From contig NC_080672.1 in the NCBI RefSeq assembly GCF_030247195.1, forward strand, positions 69,481,771 to 69,545,770: a DNA stretch of 64,000 nt. Direction: 5' to 3'. This document shows positions 1 to 10,137 of this stretch, piece by piece. The stretch's first letter is position 1; the number at the start of each line of letters is the position of its first letter. Below the pieces are notes generated by a model. It did not search any database, was not told the origin of the DNA, and saw nothing but the letters and a program-made list of their open reading frames with translations. A program made the translations under genes and the position numbers. Source of the stretch: Topomyia yanbarensis (Eukaryota > Arthropoda > Insecta > Diptera > Culicidae).

Positions 1-143
1 ACGTCATAGGGTATAGGGAAGCCAACTTTGGATATTTTCTAGCGCAGCAGCGCCGGAAAATGTTGTGTGAGAAAATTAAAAATGAGTAGAAGAGAATAGA
101 ACAACTCAATTTAGGTTGGGATGTTTTCGACTGGTGTTTACGT

Positions 144-366
144 AATCTAAGGTGAGTTTCGGCAGGACAGTCAAATTTCTATTGCGTCGATTATTTCGCT
201 ATCTTCGCCAACGTTTCGACCTGTGGGTTGAGCCTTCTTCAGGACTCTACAAAAATTGATAAAGCACTGAGGAAGACCCAAACCACGGGTCGAAACGTTG
301 GCGAAGATAGCGAAATAATCGACGCAATAGAAATTTAAGTATTCTGCCGAAACTCATCTTAGATTT
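144..366. repeat. Fold-back (palindromic) repeat 1
   Basis: Two arms of about 100 bp are reverse complements with a few mismatches: the stretch from about 147 to 243 reappears inverted from about 266 to 366. Each arm ends near the centre in the pattern CTGA(A/G)GAAG, then a short hairpin, then CGAAACGTTGG (267-303 on the plus strand, 208-242 on the minus strand). There is no ORF inside. Two similar palindromes lie at 2885-3092 and 6073-6319, so this is a dispersed family. Fold-back DNA elements or inverted terminal units of Penelope-like elements are possible sources. Confidence 0.8.
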
Positions 367-1690
367 TGAAATCAATTTAATTTGTTTACTTTTTCTATTT
401 CGATTTTTAGATGAATGATCTTAGCAATTTGTTTGTTTGTTGAAACATTTACAATTCAAAAATCACTTCACATTGCTTATAATCTTCATGAGTGTAGTTG
501 TTAATCTACAGAATGTTGTAGGAACTTTATTTATTCTTATTTGCTACGAGTATCTACAAAATCATTGCCAGATAGATTCAAAATAGGCGTGGGTTGTAGT
601 TTGGAAAGTCACGAGTATCTGTCATCTTGATGACGGTTAAGTAGAGGTGCTGAGTATTAATTATAAATTTCTAAACTCTCGGCTGCATCCAGTTTTCATG
701 GGTTAGAAGTCAGTCGTTGACTTATAAAATCGTTTAGAATTAGTTTATGTTTCGCGATGTTTGACTCAAAATGGAGAAGTAGAGCTTTAGTAGATTCCCT
801 GATAAGCCACTCTCAGGATTGACTCTTCACGAAAGCAAGCGTTTGATTGAGAGAAAACCAGTTCTATCATATTTCACCGAAATATCTAGGTTCTGACGGT
901 AAGGTTGACTGTTGTGATTTTAGTTTTACTGGGTGAACTATGGTGCTTGTATCGTTCAAAATGATACCCATTGTATCTAACTTAAATTCACTGCAGAACA
1001 TGATGCATCTCTGCAAGTGTTAAAGACACAATCGAGATGCGTCAACACGATTTATCATCGTATAATACCGTAAGCACTATTACAAATTTTTTATCATAAT
1101 ACTGGATAATTAGAAGTGGATTTCGTCAAAATTTCGATTCATCCTGTGCGGTGATATGTCGGCTAGCCACAACGTCATTCCTTCGTTCGTGTCCATTGCT
1201 CAATGCACACAATAAGCTCAAGCCACATTAGTTACATATGAGTGTGAAACTGCCACGTGCCACTATACGGGGAGCCCAGAGCGAGAGTAGTTTCAAAGTA
1301 ATCTTGGTTAGTAAACTTTTTTGTTAATTTTTTAACTTAAACAGCTTATTAAATAAAGTAAACCTACTAAATGGCGGCTAACCTGCGGTATTCTATTCTC
1401 ACTCATTCTGTAGTGATAACTTTCAAAATAGGCAGTCTGTTTGCGAATGTGCCAATTTTGTTTAGAATTTGATTGATGTTTTATACTGATACTTAATGTG
1501 ATAAGGCTGCCTTGTTTTTTTCGAATCTCATAGGTATTTATTGTTACGTGTACCTCTAAAGTAAAATATTTGAACAAATGCAAATATTTCAGTTCCACTT
1601 TCACAAACTTTTTTTGGAGCGCAAATTTGAAATAAATGCAAGCTCACACACGGCAAACGCATAGCTGTGAAGTTCTGCCTAAGTTTCTGG
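367..1690. other. Intergenic, nothing recognised
   Basis: AT-rich sequence with only short chance ORFs. I saw no transposon ends, tandem repeats or conserved protein motifs here. Confidence 0.6.
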
Positions 1691-1788
1691 TTTCGGTTCA
1701 TGAAACCCTCGTCGTACGATTGGTGTCACTCGACAACTTTATCAAGATGTTCGAACTAACAGACAAGAAAACACTAAACTTTTGATTC

Positions 1789-1822
1789 CTTGGGAAAGGT
1801 CCAATAAGGACCGAAACGTCGG
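1789..1822 (+). repeat. Hairpin motif with CGAAACGTCGG
   Basis: A perfect 5-bp stem (GGTCC, loop AATAA, GGACC) is followed directly by GAAACGTCGG. It is preceded by CTTGGGAAA, close to the CTGANGAAG seen at the fold-back repeats. It looks like one unpaired half of the same family; no inverted partner was found nearby. Confidence 0.5.
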
Positions 1823-2011
1823 AAGAAGAGAGCATACAGGAATTCTTTATTAAAAACATACTGAAACGCCATTTGTCCATAAGAAATGCACCTATTCGTA
1901 TTTGGTTACTCAATACGGTCGCCATATCATGCGGAGAAATCACCAATTTTCCTTTTATTTGACTCTTAATTGAGTAATTTCATGTCTTTTTAACTAAATC
2001 CTATTTATAAA

Positions 2012-2723
2012 TGCCCAAAGGTGGCAAACAGCTTTAGACCTATCGGTTCGACGTCCCTCCATCTCAAACCAGTAAAACGTTTAATCGACCACTACATTCA
2101 GGATGCTAACTTGGACCACCACCAGCAGTATATCAACAAAGAAAATCTACTGCAATATAACATATACAATGTTGTCTGTAATACTGAAAAAACTATTTCG
2201 CAGAAGCAATATTGTGTGAAGTGTTGCTAGATCTTTAAAGTACTTTTGACAAGGCGAATCCACGAAATGGATGCACTCAATGCTTAGCAACCAGTACCTG
2301 TGCTCATCTTTGAGACAAGTAGAGATTAGCAAACTAAACGTCTGCGGATGCCCTCAACATGGTGACCTGTCACCACGTTTATGGAATCGCTCAGGGCTTA
2401 TTGACGAGACTTAATGAGCTTAAATTTTTGAAATTTTATTTCGCTAATGATTATCATTAATTGATCACCGGTATTTGAATTAACATACTACATTTTATAA
2501 TTTGATGCAGCAATCCTTATGTGTGGTCCAGCAAAGATGTCTGTTACTTAGGTTATCAGTTAATCCAAACGAAACCTTTATTCATCGTAGAATTACTACT
2601 GGAGCACGTCTGTTGCAGTTCTTTAATTCTGAAGTCTCAGACAATAACCAACGCCTATGGTCACGTTGGCTACCTCGTACTGATGAGACGAATTCGAAAC
2701 GTCAACTACTACTAACATACTAA
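2012..2723 (+). pseudogene. Fossil non-LTR reverse transcriptase (LOA-like), copy 1
   Basis: Scattered plus-strand blocks in different frames read like the RT of LOA-type non-LTR retrotransposons. From 2021 an ANSFRPIGSTSLHLKPVKRLID block resembles the RPISLTS palm entry, followed by an ISQKQY motif near 2200. At 2346-2384 there is GCPQHGDLSPRLW, the equivalent of GCPQGGVLSPLLW. Near 2548 LSVNPNETF resembles the LSVNPSKT thumb motif. The A-box (GAFDN) and YADD motifs are not intact and several frameshifts separate the blocks. A diverged second copy of the region lies at 4637-5160. The clade call rests on remembered motif patterns and is tentative. Confidence 0.65.
2680..2700 (+). other. Hammerhead-like core CTGATGAG...CGAAAC
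   Basis: CTGATGA, a nine-base interval that can form only a 2-bp stem, then GAAAC. The flanks give a partial helix (GTTGGC with GTCAAC). The homologous spot in the duplicated copy near 5142 is eroded. Similar cores occur at 15827, 33409 and 39468. Catalysis is not implied. Confidence 0.35.
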
Positions 2724-2885
2724 AAATTTGAACTAGAAATACTGCAAAGAACCCCCTTCCCGTACAGGACGTGGCTTTATCAGTATGGAATTGGATTTTT
2801 TTTCAGTGCGGGGGCCCCTTTTCAAAATTTCGGAAGAAACAGGAGGGAGAGTTGTTGAACGCTAGTATCTTTCATTCTACTGGAC

Positions 2886-3123
2886 AGTAATGAAAGATGA
2901 CGTTTGGTCGCGGGTTTCTTACAGTAATATTTTATTGCGTCTATCATCTACGTTTCGAAGGTCTATGACTTCATCTTCAGGGCAAAAAACACTGCCCTGA
3001 AGATGAAGGCGTAGACCTTCGAAATGTAGGTGATAGACGCAATAAAATATTACTGTAAGAAATCCATGACCAAACGCCATCTCTCATTACTGAAAACAAA
3101 GTGGTCTTTCATTTTTCTATTGA
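2886..3123. mobile_element. Fold-back element 2 with 12-bp target duplication
   Basis: A palindrome with about 100-bp arms (2885-2985 and 2992-3092) followed by 31 non-palindromic bases. It is flanked by an exact 12-bp direct repeat, attctactggac, at 2874-2885 and 3124-3135. The duplicated sister region near 5380 lacks it, which supports a real insertion into an older repeat. The centre again carries CTGAAGATGAAGG...CCTTCGAAA on both strands. No coding capacity. Confidence 0.8.
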
Positions 3124-3354
3124 ATTCTACTGGACGAAATTATTCCACATTTGCACTAGTTATTTAGAAAAATAACCACCTATGTTGTATAAAATTTCGA
3201 TGACTTCTACAAACAACTCAAAAATTGATAGCTAGAAAATCTTTCGGAAGCGCCGTGCAAAATAGCAATTTCCCAGCTTATTGCATGCAGAGCCATCAAT
3301 ATGAAGCACCTAAGAGACCCAAGCAAATGTTGGGATGTAATGAAAGTCCCGCAT

Positions 3355-3570
3355 ATATTTTTGTGCTTCATTCATCGCTCACTAGTCGAATGAGAAGTAT
3401 GTGTGGTCAGACGGTGCAGTAAATAGACCACAGTCAGCTTTCGTCGCCCGTATAAAACTGTGCATGTATTGTTGTGCTTCATTCATCGTTTGCTAGTCGA
3501 CTAAGAAGCATGTGAATTCAGGTTCAGACGGTGAGGCATGAAGATGATAATCTGGATTTTCGTCGCTCAT
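3355..3570 (+). repeat. Tandem repeat, about 113-bp unit, 2 copies
   Basis: The segment containing gcttcattcatcg, ctagtcga, gagaagcatgt/agaagtatgt and cagacggtg occurs at about 3362 and again at about 3475. The same two-unit arrangement reappears at 5515-5720, so it belongs to the larger duplication of 2230-3560 and 4665-5740. Confidence 0.7.
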
Positions 3571-3725
3571 AAAGAGTGTCTCACATCAAATTGCGTCACG
3601 GAAAAAATCGAATGTAGAAAGTAACCCTCTTGACATTTTCTCTTGAAAATTTGAGTAGAAGTAGTTTAGAGTGTATTGTTTACACTGTATTTTTGTCGCT
3701 GTTAGTTTTTCGAAAATTGGAAAAA

Positions 3726-4550
3726 ATGGCGTCACCCGAAAAGCAACGTCGCGAATTGATTTTGCGCAAGCACCTGGAAAATCCTCAACTCTCTCATCGG
3801 GTCATCGGAAAAACAACTCGGAATCGTGCAGTCAAAGGTGAGTCGTGTGATTAGACGTCACTGACAAGGACCGGGAGGGACTGCATACGTACCAAATGCA
3901 GAAGGCTCAAAATCGTGACGAAAGACAAAACAGTCACGGGCCTAGAAACTATACACACAAATGCTGACGGAGCCTCATTGTCTCATCATATGAGACTTAC
4001 GTCAAGGCGAGTTCCGGCAGCTTCCGAGGGTACTGTTCTTCATCGCCCAGATCAAGTTTGATGTTCCGGAGGAAGTAAGGAAGCAGAAACTTTCGATGTT
4101 CGCCAATAAATACATGATTTGGCAAGCGATCTGCTCAGGTAGCAAACGGATTGCGCCGACACCTGACTGTGATCGGGCGATCTATCTCAAGGAGTGTCTA
4201 TAGAAGTGCCTACCTCCAGTGTTGAAGCAACACGAAGGTTCTACGATCTTCTGGCCAAATCTAGCTTCGTGCCACTATTCAAATGTTGTCCCGGAGTGAT
4301 ACGAAGCCGACTTTCGTACCCAAAGACTTGAAGCCCGCCCCCAACGCACCAGAACTGAGGCCCATCGAAAAATAGTGAGAAATTATGAAACAGGCATTAC
4401 GGAAGCATCCCAAGGAAGTTATATCTGTAGAAGAGATGGAAAACAGTGGGATGCCTACTGAAGAAGCTGCAGCCAGATGTTGTACAGAACCTGATGAGCG
4501 GAGTTATGCGTAAGGTGCGAGCGTACGGTTATGGTACTAAAGTTGAATGA
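3726..4550 (+). pseudogene. Dead mariner/Tc1-type transposase (IS630 superfamily)
   Basis: Starting at ATG 3726 the reading MASPEKQRRELILRKH resembles the N-terminus of insect IS630-Tc1-mariner transposases (helix-turn-helix DNA-binding part). Further blocks in other frames fit the catalytic part: QLP near 4017, SMFANKYMIWQAICSG near 4097-4140, and STIFWPNLASCHYS near 4235, where the catalytic Asp of the usual FWPDLA has become Asn. LRPIEK near 4353-4371 marks the third catalytic region and is followed at once by a stop. Several frameshifts and stops make it non-functional. No convincing terminal inverted repeats were found. It lies between the two copies of the LOA-like relic. Confidence 0.75.
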
Positions 4551-4636
4551 AATAAATATGCTAAAAGATAACTAATGAGTTATATGTTATTTGCTGAAAA
4601 TGATCGGTCCACTTGGTAATTTGAACCGCATTTTCC

Positions 4637-5160
4637 ATGATGCAACTTGATGCGGGACACCGTTTAGATATTGAAGGTACTTTTGACAACGCGTTTTTCG
4701 AATTTACGAAATGGATGCACGCAATGCTTAGCAACCGACATCTGTGCTTATTATTGAGAGAAGCAGAGATTAGGAAAGTATTTTTCTGGGGATTCCTCAA
4801 CTCGTCGCTTATGAGCTTGTTAAGGAATGAGGTAAAATTTCCATCATATGATTCTGCTGAGGAATATTATTCAATGATTACCGGTATTTGCATTAATACT
4901 CTTTTTTATTTAATACAGTAAGCCTTTTGTGCGATTCAGCAATGGTTTCCTCAACTTAAGTTATCAAGTAATCCAAGGTACTGGACAGACTGAGAATCTT
5001 TCGTTAAGATTTCATCATAAACACAACTTCTTTACTAACAAGACATCATCCGTGGTCAGTCGTTTGCAGGTGAACTCCAGTAGCATTCTTTTTTTTGTAG
5101 CAAACGCCTATGTTTAGGGTCACATCGACCGCCTTGTATTGATGTGACAAATTTGAAATG
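4637..5160 (+). pseudogene. Fossil non-LTR reverse transcriptase (LOA-like), copy 2
   Basis: The frame from 4637 contains DIEGTFDNAFFEFTKW and MLSNRHLCLLLREAE, resembling the (F)LDIEGAFDN palm motif and the downstream ...AMLSNR..ELR... block of LOA-type reverse transcriptases. Nucleotides 4670-5160 align by eye to 2230-2720 with many substitutions, so the two regions are diverged duplicates. Copy 2 keeps the A-box region that copy 1 lost, while copy 1 keeps the GCPQ-LSP block. Neither has an intact YADD. Flanking tandem repeats are shared as well, extending the duplication to about 5740. Confidence 0.6.
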
Positions 5161-5514
5161 CCAATCCTACTTTACTATAAAAATAATTTAGAACTGGTGG
5201 TGTACTCCACGCATTATGGTATTTTTATTCGTGGCTTCAGCAGATTGAAGCTGGAGTCGATTTTTTGGCCGCACTAATTTGTTTTGCCGTATCTGCGACT
5301 TACCTTTTAATGGGGGAAGTGTCCATTTCAAAATTTCGAAAGAAACGGGAGGTAGAGTTTTTGAACGTTAGTAACTTTCATTGCTCTGACCGGATTTACA
5401 CCGTATTTGCACTAGTCCTTTGGAAAAATAACCACCAATTTTGTATTGTATTTCGATTTGTGTATGGCTTCTTTAAACAATTCAAAAACTGATTGTCAGA
5501 AAGTCCGGCAGTTA

Positions 5515-5720
5515 TTTTTGTACTTCGTTCATCGCTCGCTAGTCGAATGAGAAGCATGTCGATTAGCGGTCAGACGGTGAGGTAGGAAGACCGTAATCAG
5601 GTTTTGTCTTCCATATATAAATGCGCAAGTATTGTGCTTCATTCATTGCTCGCTAGTTGAATGAGAAGCATGTAGATTCTCGCTCAGACTGTGCAGCATG
5701 AAGTTGGTACTCTAGATTTT
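5515..5720 (+). repeat. Tandem repeat, sister of 3355-3570
   Basis: Two diverged units (about 5518 and 5635) of the same sequence as at 3362 and 3475. Confidence 0.65.
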
Positions 5721-5844
5721 CGACGCCCCTACATTGTAGCGCATATTATTTTTGTTAATTAGCCTCATTTTGCATTATGATGGATCGCTTTTTCGAACTA
5801 ATATAAAATACATTTTCAATAACGACTGCTAAATCGAACAGGTG

Positions 5845-6007
5845 TTTTTTTTTATTTTGATTTTTGAGGTTTTAAACTTAGAATCATTCGCCTCTTTGTC
5901 GGGTTAGAGAAATCTCTTTTGGAAAAACCTCTAACCCTATAAGCGGGGTTGGGAATCGAACCCAGGTGAGCTGCGTACAAGGCAACCAACTACGCTATGC
6001 CGTCCCC
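5845..6007 (-). mobile_element. tRNA-headed SINE, reverse strand
   Basis: Read on the minus strand: a tRNA-like head with A-box-like TAGCGTAGTTGG and B-box GGTTCGATTCC (complement around 5950-6000), a body that includes AGAGATTTCTCTAACCC, and an A-rich tail (T run from 5845). A similar 8-bp direct repeat flanks it (aacaggtg at 5837-5844, aacgggtg at 6010-6017, one mismatch). A better-preserved plus-strand copy is at 30225-30394. Pol III-transcribed SINEs of this sort are known in mosquitoes; I cannot assign the named family. Confidence 0.8.
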
Positions 6008-6072
6008 AAAACGGGTGTCAGATTCGTATTGTATTTCAAGTTGCGAGTGAGAAAAGTGACCGGAAGATGGTA

Positions 6073-6319
6073 ATACGGTTGTTCGGCTTTTTCGGTCTAT
6101 AATATAAAAACGGCTATTTTGTACTGCCCAACGTTTCGGCCACTGTTTTCGGCGTTTTTCAAGGGTAATAAATCTGTTCGTTCTTCTTGATAAACGACAC
6201 ATTGACGAAGAATGATAGATTTATTACCCATGAAAAAGTCCAAAAACAGTGGCCAAAACGTTGGGCAGTACAAAACAGTCGTTCCTATATTATAGACCGA
6301 AAAAACCGAACAACCGTAT
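6073..6319. repeat. Fold-back repeat 3
   Basis: Arms of about 110 bp: 6073-6175 is repeated inverted at about 6215-6319. Both inner ends carry the CCAACGTTTTGGCC/CGAAACGTTGGG motif with a hairpin (6128-6165 on the minus strand, 6230-6265 on the plus strand). Same general design as 144-366 and 2886-3123. No ORF. Confidence 0.75.
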
Positions 6320-7829
6320 AAAGCCCTTTAATAATCGATACGCTTCTTTTTATCCGAACCGGTAGCCCTAGTAGTCGGTTCTGGAATCGTTTGACAGCCA
6401 TTACTTAAAAAATCTTAACAATACAATTATGTGCAAAACTTGAGTTGATGACTTCTCGTATTGCCCCGAGATAGAAGAAATAAAAACCGTCATAGTTAGG
6501 TATGACCATCGCCAAGCATTTGGAAATGACCAAAACTGTCGCTACAATGAACGTCTGTTATCCGGAAGATAATCATGACTTTGAAGTGGTTTAGTGAAAC
6601 GAAATCTGCGTCAAGATGTCATGCAGGCTTCAAAGAAAACCTAGCACATTCGGACGTGTATGTGAGTTTTTGATCGGGACTAGCTGAAATTGCACAGGCC
6701 CAAATGTATTTCTCAGCAGGATAGGGGAGGACTGTTAGTCCGACACTTGCTTTTACTAGAGGCCGGATATATTGTAACGGGAGGAGGGAGATTGTTGGTA
6801 ACGATAGGGATTGGAAATTGTACTGGAGTTCGGAGTGCACGATTCAAGATTTTAGGGGTCTCTGGGCACCCGGCCACCAGGAGACTCATTGGGTACCTGA
6901 AACATGTTTTAGAAATAACGTAACGGCTAACGAGAAATATTCTTAATCCAAATATGATTTTAACCGGAGAAAAACTAGCAAAATAAAAAGTCGACAAACA
7001 AATTTCGGAAAGAAAAAGAACGAAGAATGTTAAACAAACTGAGACTATAACTGAAGGAATATTGATTATTTTAGCGACAAGATAATGAAATAATTTTGAG
7101 CGGCTCAAAATAAGCATTAACTGTACTGAAAAACTTACTTTGTATGACGGACATCATCCGCCCGTACTTTATTTTTATTCTAACTACTACAAAGAGAGGT
7201 CAATTGATGAGAAGATTGACCAGAAATAATTTACTAATTTATTTCTGTCGCTTCTGACGATATGGGAGCTGAAACGCATTGGATCAATTCCTATGTTCTA
7301 CCGCCGGATGCCTCACGGCCTCTAGACTGGGCTTACCCAGAGCAAAATAATAGTGATATCTACGATATGGTGGACACCAGTCCCTTGCTAGTAGACAACA
7401 GAACCTGAAGACACGCGCGCATGTTTTTTAATATATAGAACAACTCTGGAGAAAATATGAACGAATAGAAACTTATTTCCCAATTTAAAAGAACAATGGG
7501 CTAAGACCAGAAAATGTAGAAGAAACGAGAAATAAAGAAGTAGTTAGTTGTGTCGCAATCAATAATATAGTACAGTGTCGCAAATTGGTAACTGGTTTTG
7601 GATACTTCTCGCGAATTGTTATATCTCAATCCATTAAATTATTCGATAGTAATCATTTCACTCGGACAAGGCCATGCGTATTCCCCACGCACATTTAATG
7701 CCCTACGCATTAGTTCCCTAGTTGGGCAAATAAACACTCAACAAACAAAGAAATTACTTTGCTCATAACTAAGAAATATCAGATGGATCAAATTTGACTT
7801 CAAATAGCTTAAGTAGTTCTCTGAAAATA
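6320..7829. other. Intergenic, nothing recognised
   Basis: No homologous protein blocks or transposon termini were seen. The longest open frames (for example 6713-7117 minus, 134 codons) show no domain signature. Confidence 0.5.
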
Positions 7830-7852
7830 TAATATATATAATATATATAATT
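7830..7852. repeat. AT-rich simple repeat
   Basis: A run of alternating TA/AAT units. Confidence 0.8.
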
Positions 7853-7902
7853 TTCTTCTTGTGGACAACCTTGCCAGTAAACTGATGATCTTTAGTTATA
7901 GC

Positions 7903-7959
7903 CATCATACTTCAACGAATTTCATCATACTTCAACGAATTCATCATACTTCAACGAAT
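7903..7959 (+). repeat. Three tandem copies of an 18-20 bp unit
   Basis: The unit catcatacttcaacgaat is present three times, at 7903, 7923 and 7942, with 1-2 bp of spacing. Confidence 0.95.
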
Positions 7960-8589
7960 GTCTGAAAAACGTTTTTCCTTTTTTATTTCGACTTATACGA
8001 AAATTTAGAGCCACAGTACTCACGTGAGAGCAAGGTCGGTTCTCACAGTTAAGGGAGACAAGTCTGTCTTTACCGGGAGACATGCTGGTAGACTTCAGAG
8101 ACTCGTAGTTATGCTGCGTAAACTCGACTCCTGCCAACAGAAGGCAAAAGATTGGCCCGTAAAATTTTAAGCCTGTTTCTAATGACCCTGCCACTTCTAG
8201 TATTCCGATATGTATATTTCATATACTTGCTCTCACTTGAGTACTACGGCTCCAAATGTTCGTAACTTTCCCTACTCAGTGATCTCTAGCTAATTGAATG
8301 TCGTTAAAAATTAAAAAAGTCTGTAAAACGTGTTGGCTTTTATTGGGTCTTACCGAGTCCCCATTGAGCTTTGACCAGATTTGGCAAGTCGCTACTAAAT
8401 ACAGTAGTGTGTTGTGCTCTGATCCATGGTTAGAGTGGCACAAGTTAATGAATTCTGAAGGAAAAACTTTCATAGGTTTAAAATCCATTTGTCCATAAAA
8501 AAATCGACGGAAAGCTACTCCATCTGTCTTCATTGCTGTCCACAAAAATGACATAATAAATCCACGTGAAGTACCCCATGCGTGCATAC
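7960..8589. other. Intergenic, nothing recognised
   Basis: Contains an open minus-strand frame at 8276-8587 that I do not recognise. See the finding on the frame interrupted by the inverted-repeat element. Confidence 0.5.
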
Positions 8590-9413
8590 CGTCGCTGTTG
8601 TGCTATCTTATGACAAGCGCCATTTAGCACTTTTCGAGAAAAACGATTTTTAAAGTTTGAGATTGAATATCTTAAAATTTATAAATGCTACAAGCTTTTC
8701 GGAGAAGACATTCGACGCTTCTATCTTTTCTGAAGTAATCTCTCGATTTGTGTGATGATCGGTTGACTACACTTGCAGTTTTTGCTTAAAATGTAAACCA
8801 AAGTCGCTCGCATACGTGTCATAGGTGTGTATTCATGATAAAATATGTATGACGTGTCACAAATGTGCACAGAAGATTTCATATAAAAATGAATCATATC
8901 TGATTTGTAAAATTATGCGTTATAGATAGCTATGTCCAATATTATACTTTTCCATGCGATAGCAGCAATATCAGGTTACAAAATGATAGTATTGGAACAC
9001 AAAGTTTTTCCAGTTTTCCTCCTTTATTCGGGAAAAACAGTAAACAAAAGATGGTTCCATTAACAATTTAGAGACAATATATATCAAACAATGTTTGTAT
9101 TGATAGGCGACTAGATGAAACAAATAGTCTTCTTGCATAATCCATCAGTACATTTCGGTATAATTTCCAAAACTAGTGGAAATCTCAATAGGAAATTTGT
9201 TCAATAATGTTGAAAATAAAAGCCAACCATTCCCAGAAAAAAACTATGGTAGGAAAAGTTTTGCTCCCGAGACAAGAACCTAGCTAATGGTTATGGTTTA
9301 TCTGCATAGAAATTACCTATGTCATGAGAGACATCTATTGGCTTGTTATAAGCTTTTTGGCTTATAGCAACCCAACAAACTGGGTATGTTGTCTGATATT
9401 TCTTTGTCATAAG

Positions 9414-9425
9414 ATAGCACAACTC
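9414..9425 (+). repeat. Target-site duplication of the I element, 5' copy
   Basis: atagcacaactc, repeated exactly at 15451-15462 after the A tail. Confidence 0.9.
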
Positions 9426-9629
9426 TCATCATAACAGTTTTTGCAACCGACCGAGACGGTTGTGCCTCCAGGTGGAAGGTTTTGTTCTCGAGAGAGTGAC
9501 GGAGTGCGAGACGCTGTATGCGTTATTGTGGGAGAGAGAGAGACCAGTTTGTTAAGTGTGAGTCGACAGTTGATACGTCGGAGGCGTGGTCAACGGCATC
9601 CTCGACAAGTGGTGTTTTGACAGCAAACC

Positions 9630-9995
9630 GCGGGTAGACGAATTTGCCTACCGCGGTGGCAGAAATCGACAGTGATCGTGCCTGTACACACAGAAAAAAA
9701 TATAGTGTATTGGTGTCGTCGGGCAATTCTAATCGACGAGAGGGAAGCGTCACAGGTAGACCCATTTGCTCTATTTGTCTACCGCAGAAGTGGTACGACG
9801 AATAAGGAAAACAAGTAGCACCGAAAAGTGCCGCATCGACAGTGGGGATTTTCGCAGCAAGCCACAGGTAGCCACATTTGTCTACCGAGGTGGTGGAAAC
9901 GGAGAGAGCGCGCTTGTGGTGGTGATACCGACGAGCAGCTTAATCGGAGAGAGTTTTGAAGTGTTGCAGGTAGGACTATTTCTCTACTGAAGAAG
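9630..9995 (+). repeat. Tandem repeats in the I-element 5' UTR, 4 units
   Basis: Four degenerate units start near 9633, 9755, 9867 and 9969, each with ggtag...ATTTG...CTACC (able to form a hairpin) followed by a GGTGG or GAAG block. Unit length falls from about 122 to 102 bp. 5' UTR repeats in non-LTR elements often carry promoter activity; that role is inference here. Confidence 0.7.
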
Positions 9996-10137
9996 CAACG
10001 CGACGAAGAAGGACAGCAAGTGTCACATTGTCAAACAACGGGCACCGAGTTTACAACGTAACACATGAGGTGTGTTCTACAGGTATAACAGGTATATTTT
10101 TCATTCCTTTTTGTGATAGTTTTTCTTGCTAGGTAAA

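Noticed and set aside
5945..6000. tRNA gene on the minus strand
   Set aside because: It has A- and B-box-like sequence but is the head of a SINE with body, A tail and target duplication; the cloverleaf is not intact.
6713..7117. 134-codon minus-strand ORF with hydrophobic N-terminus
   Set aside because: No domain or homologue recognised and overlapping ORFs on the other strand; likely chance.
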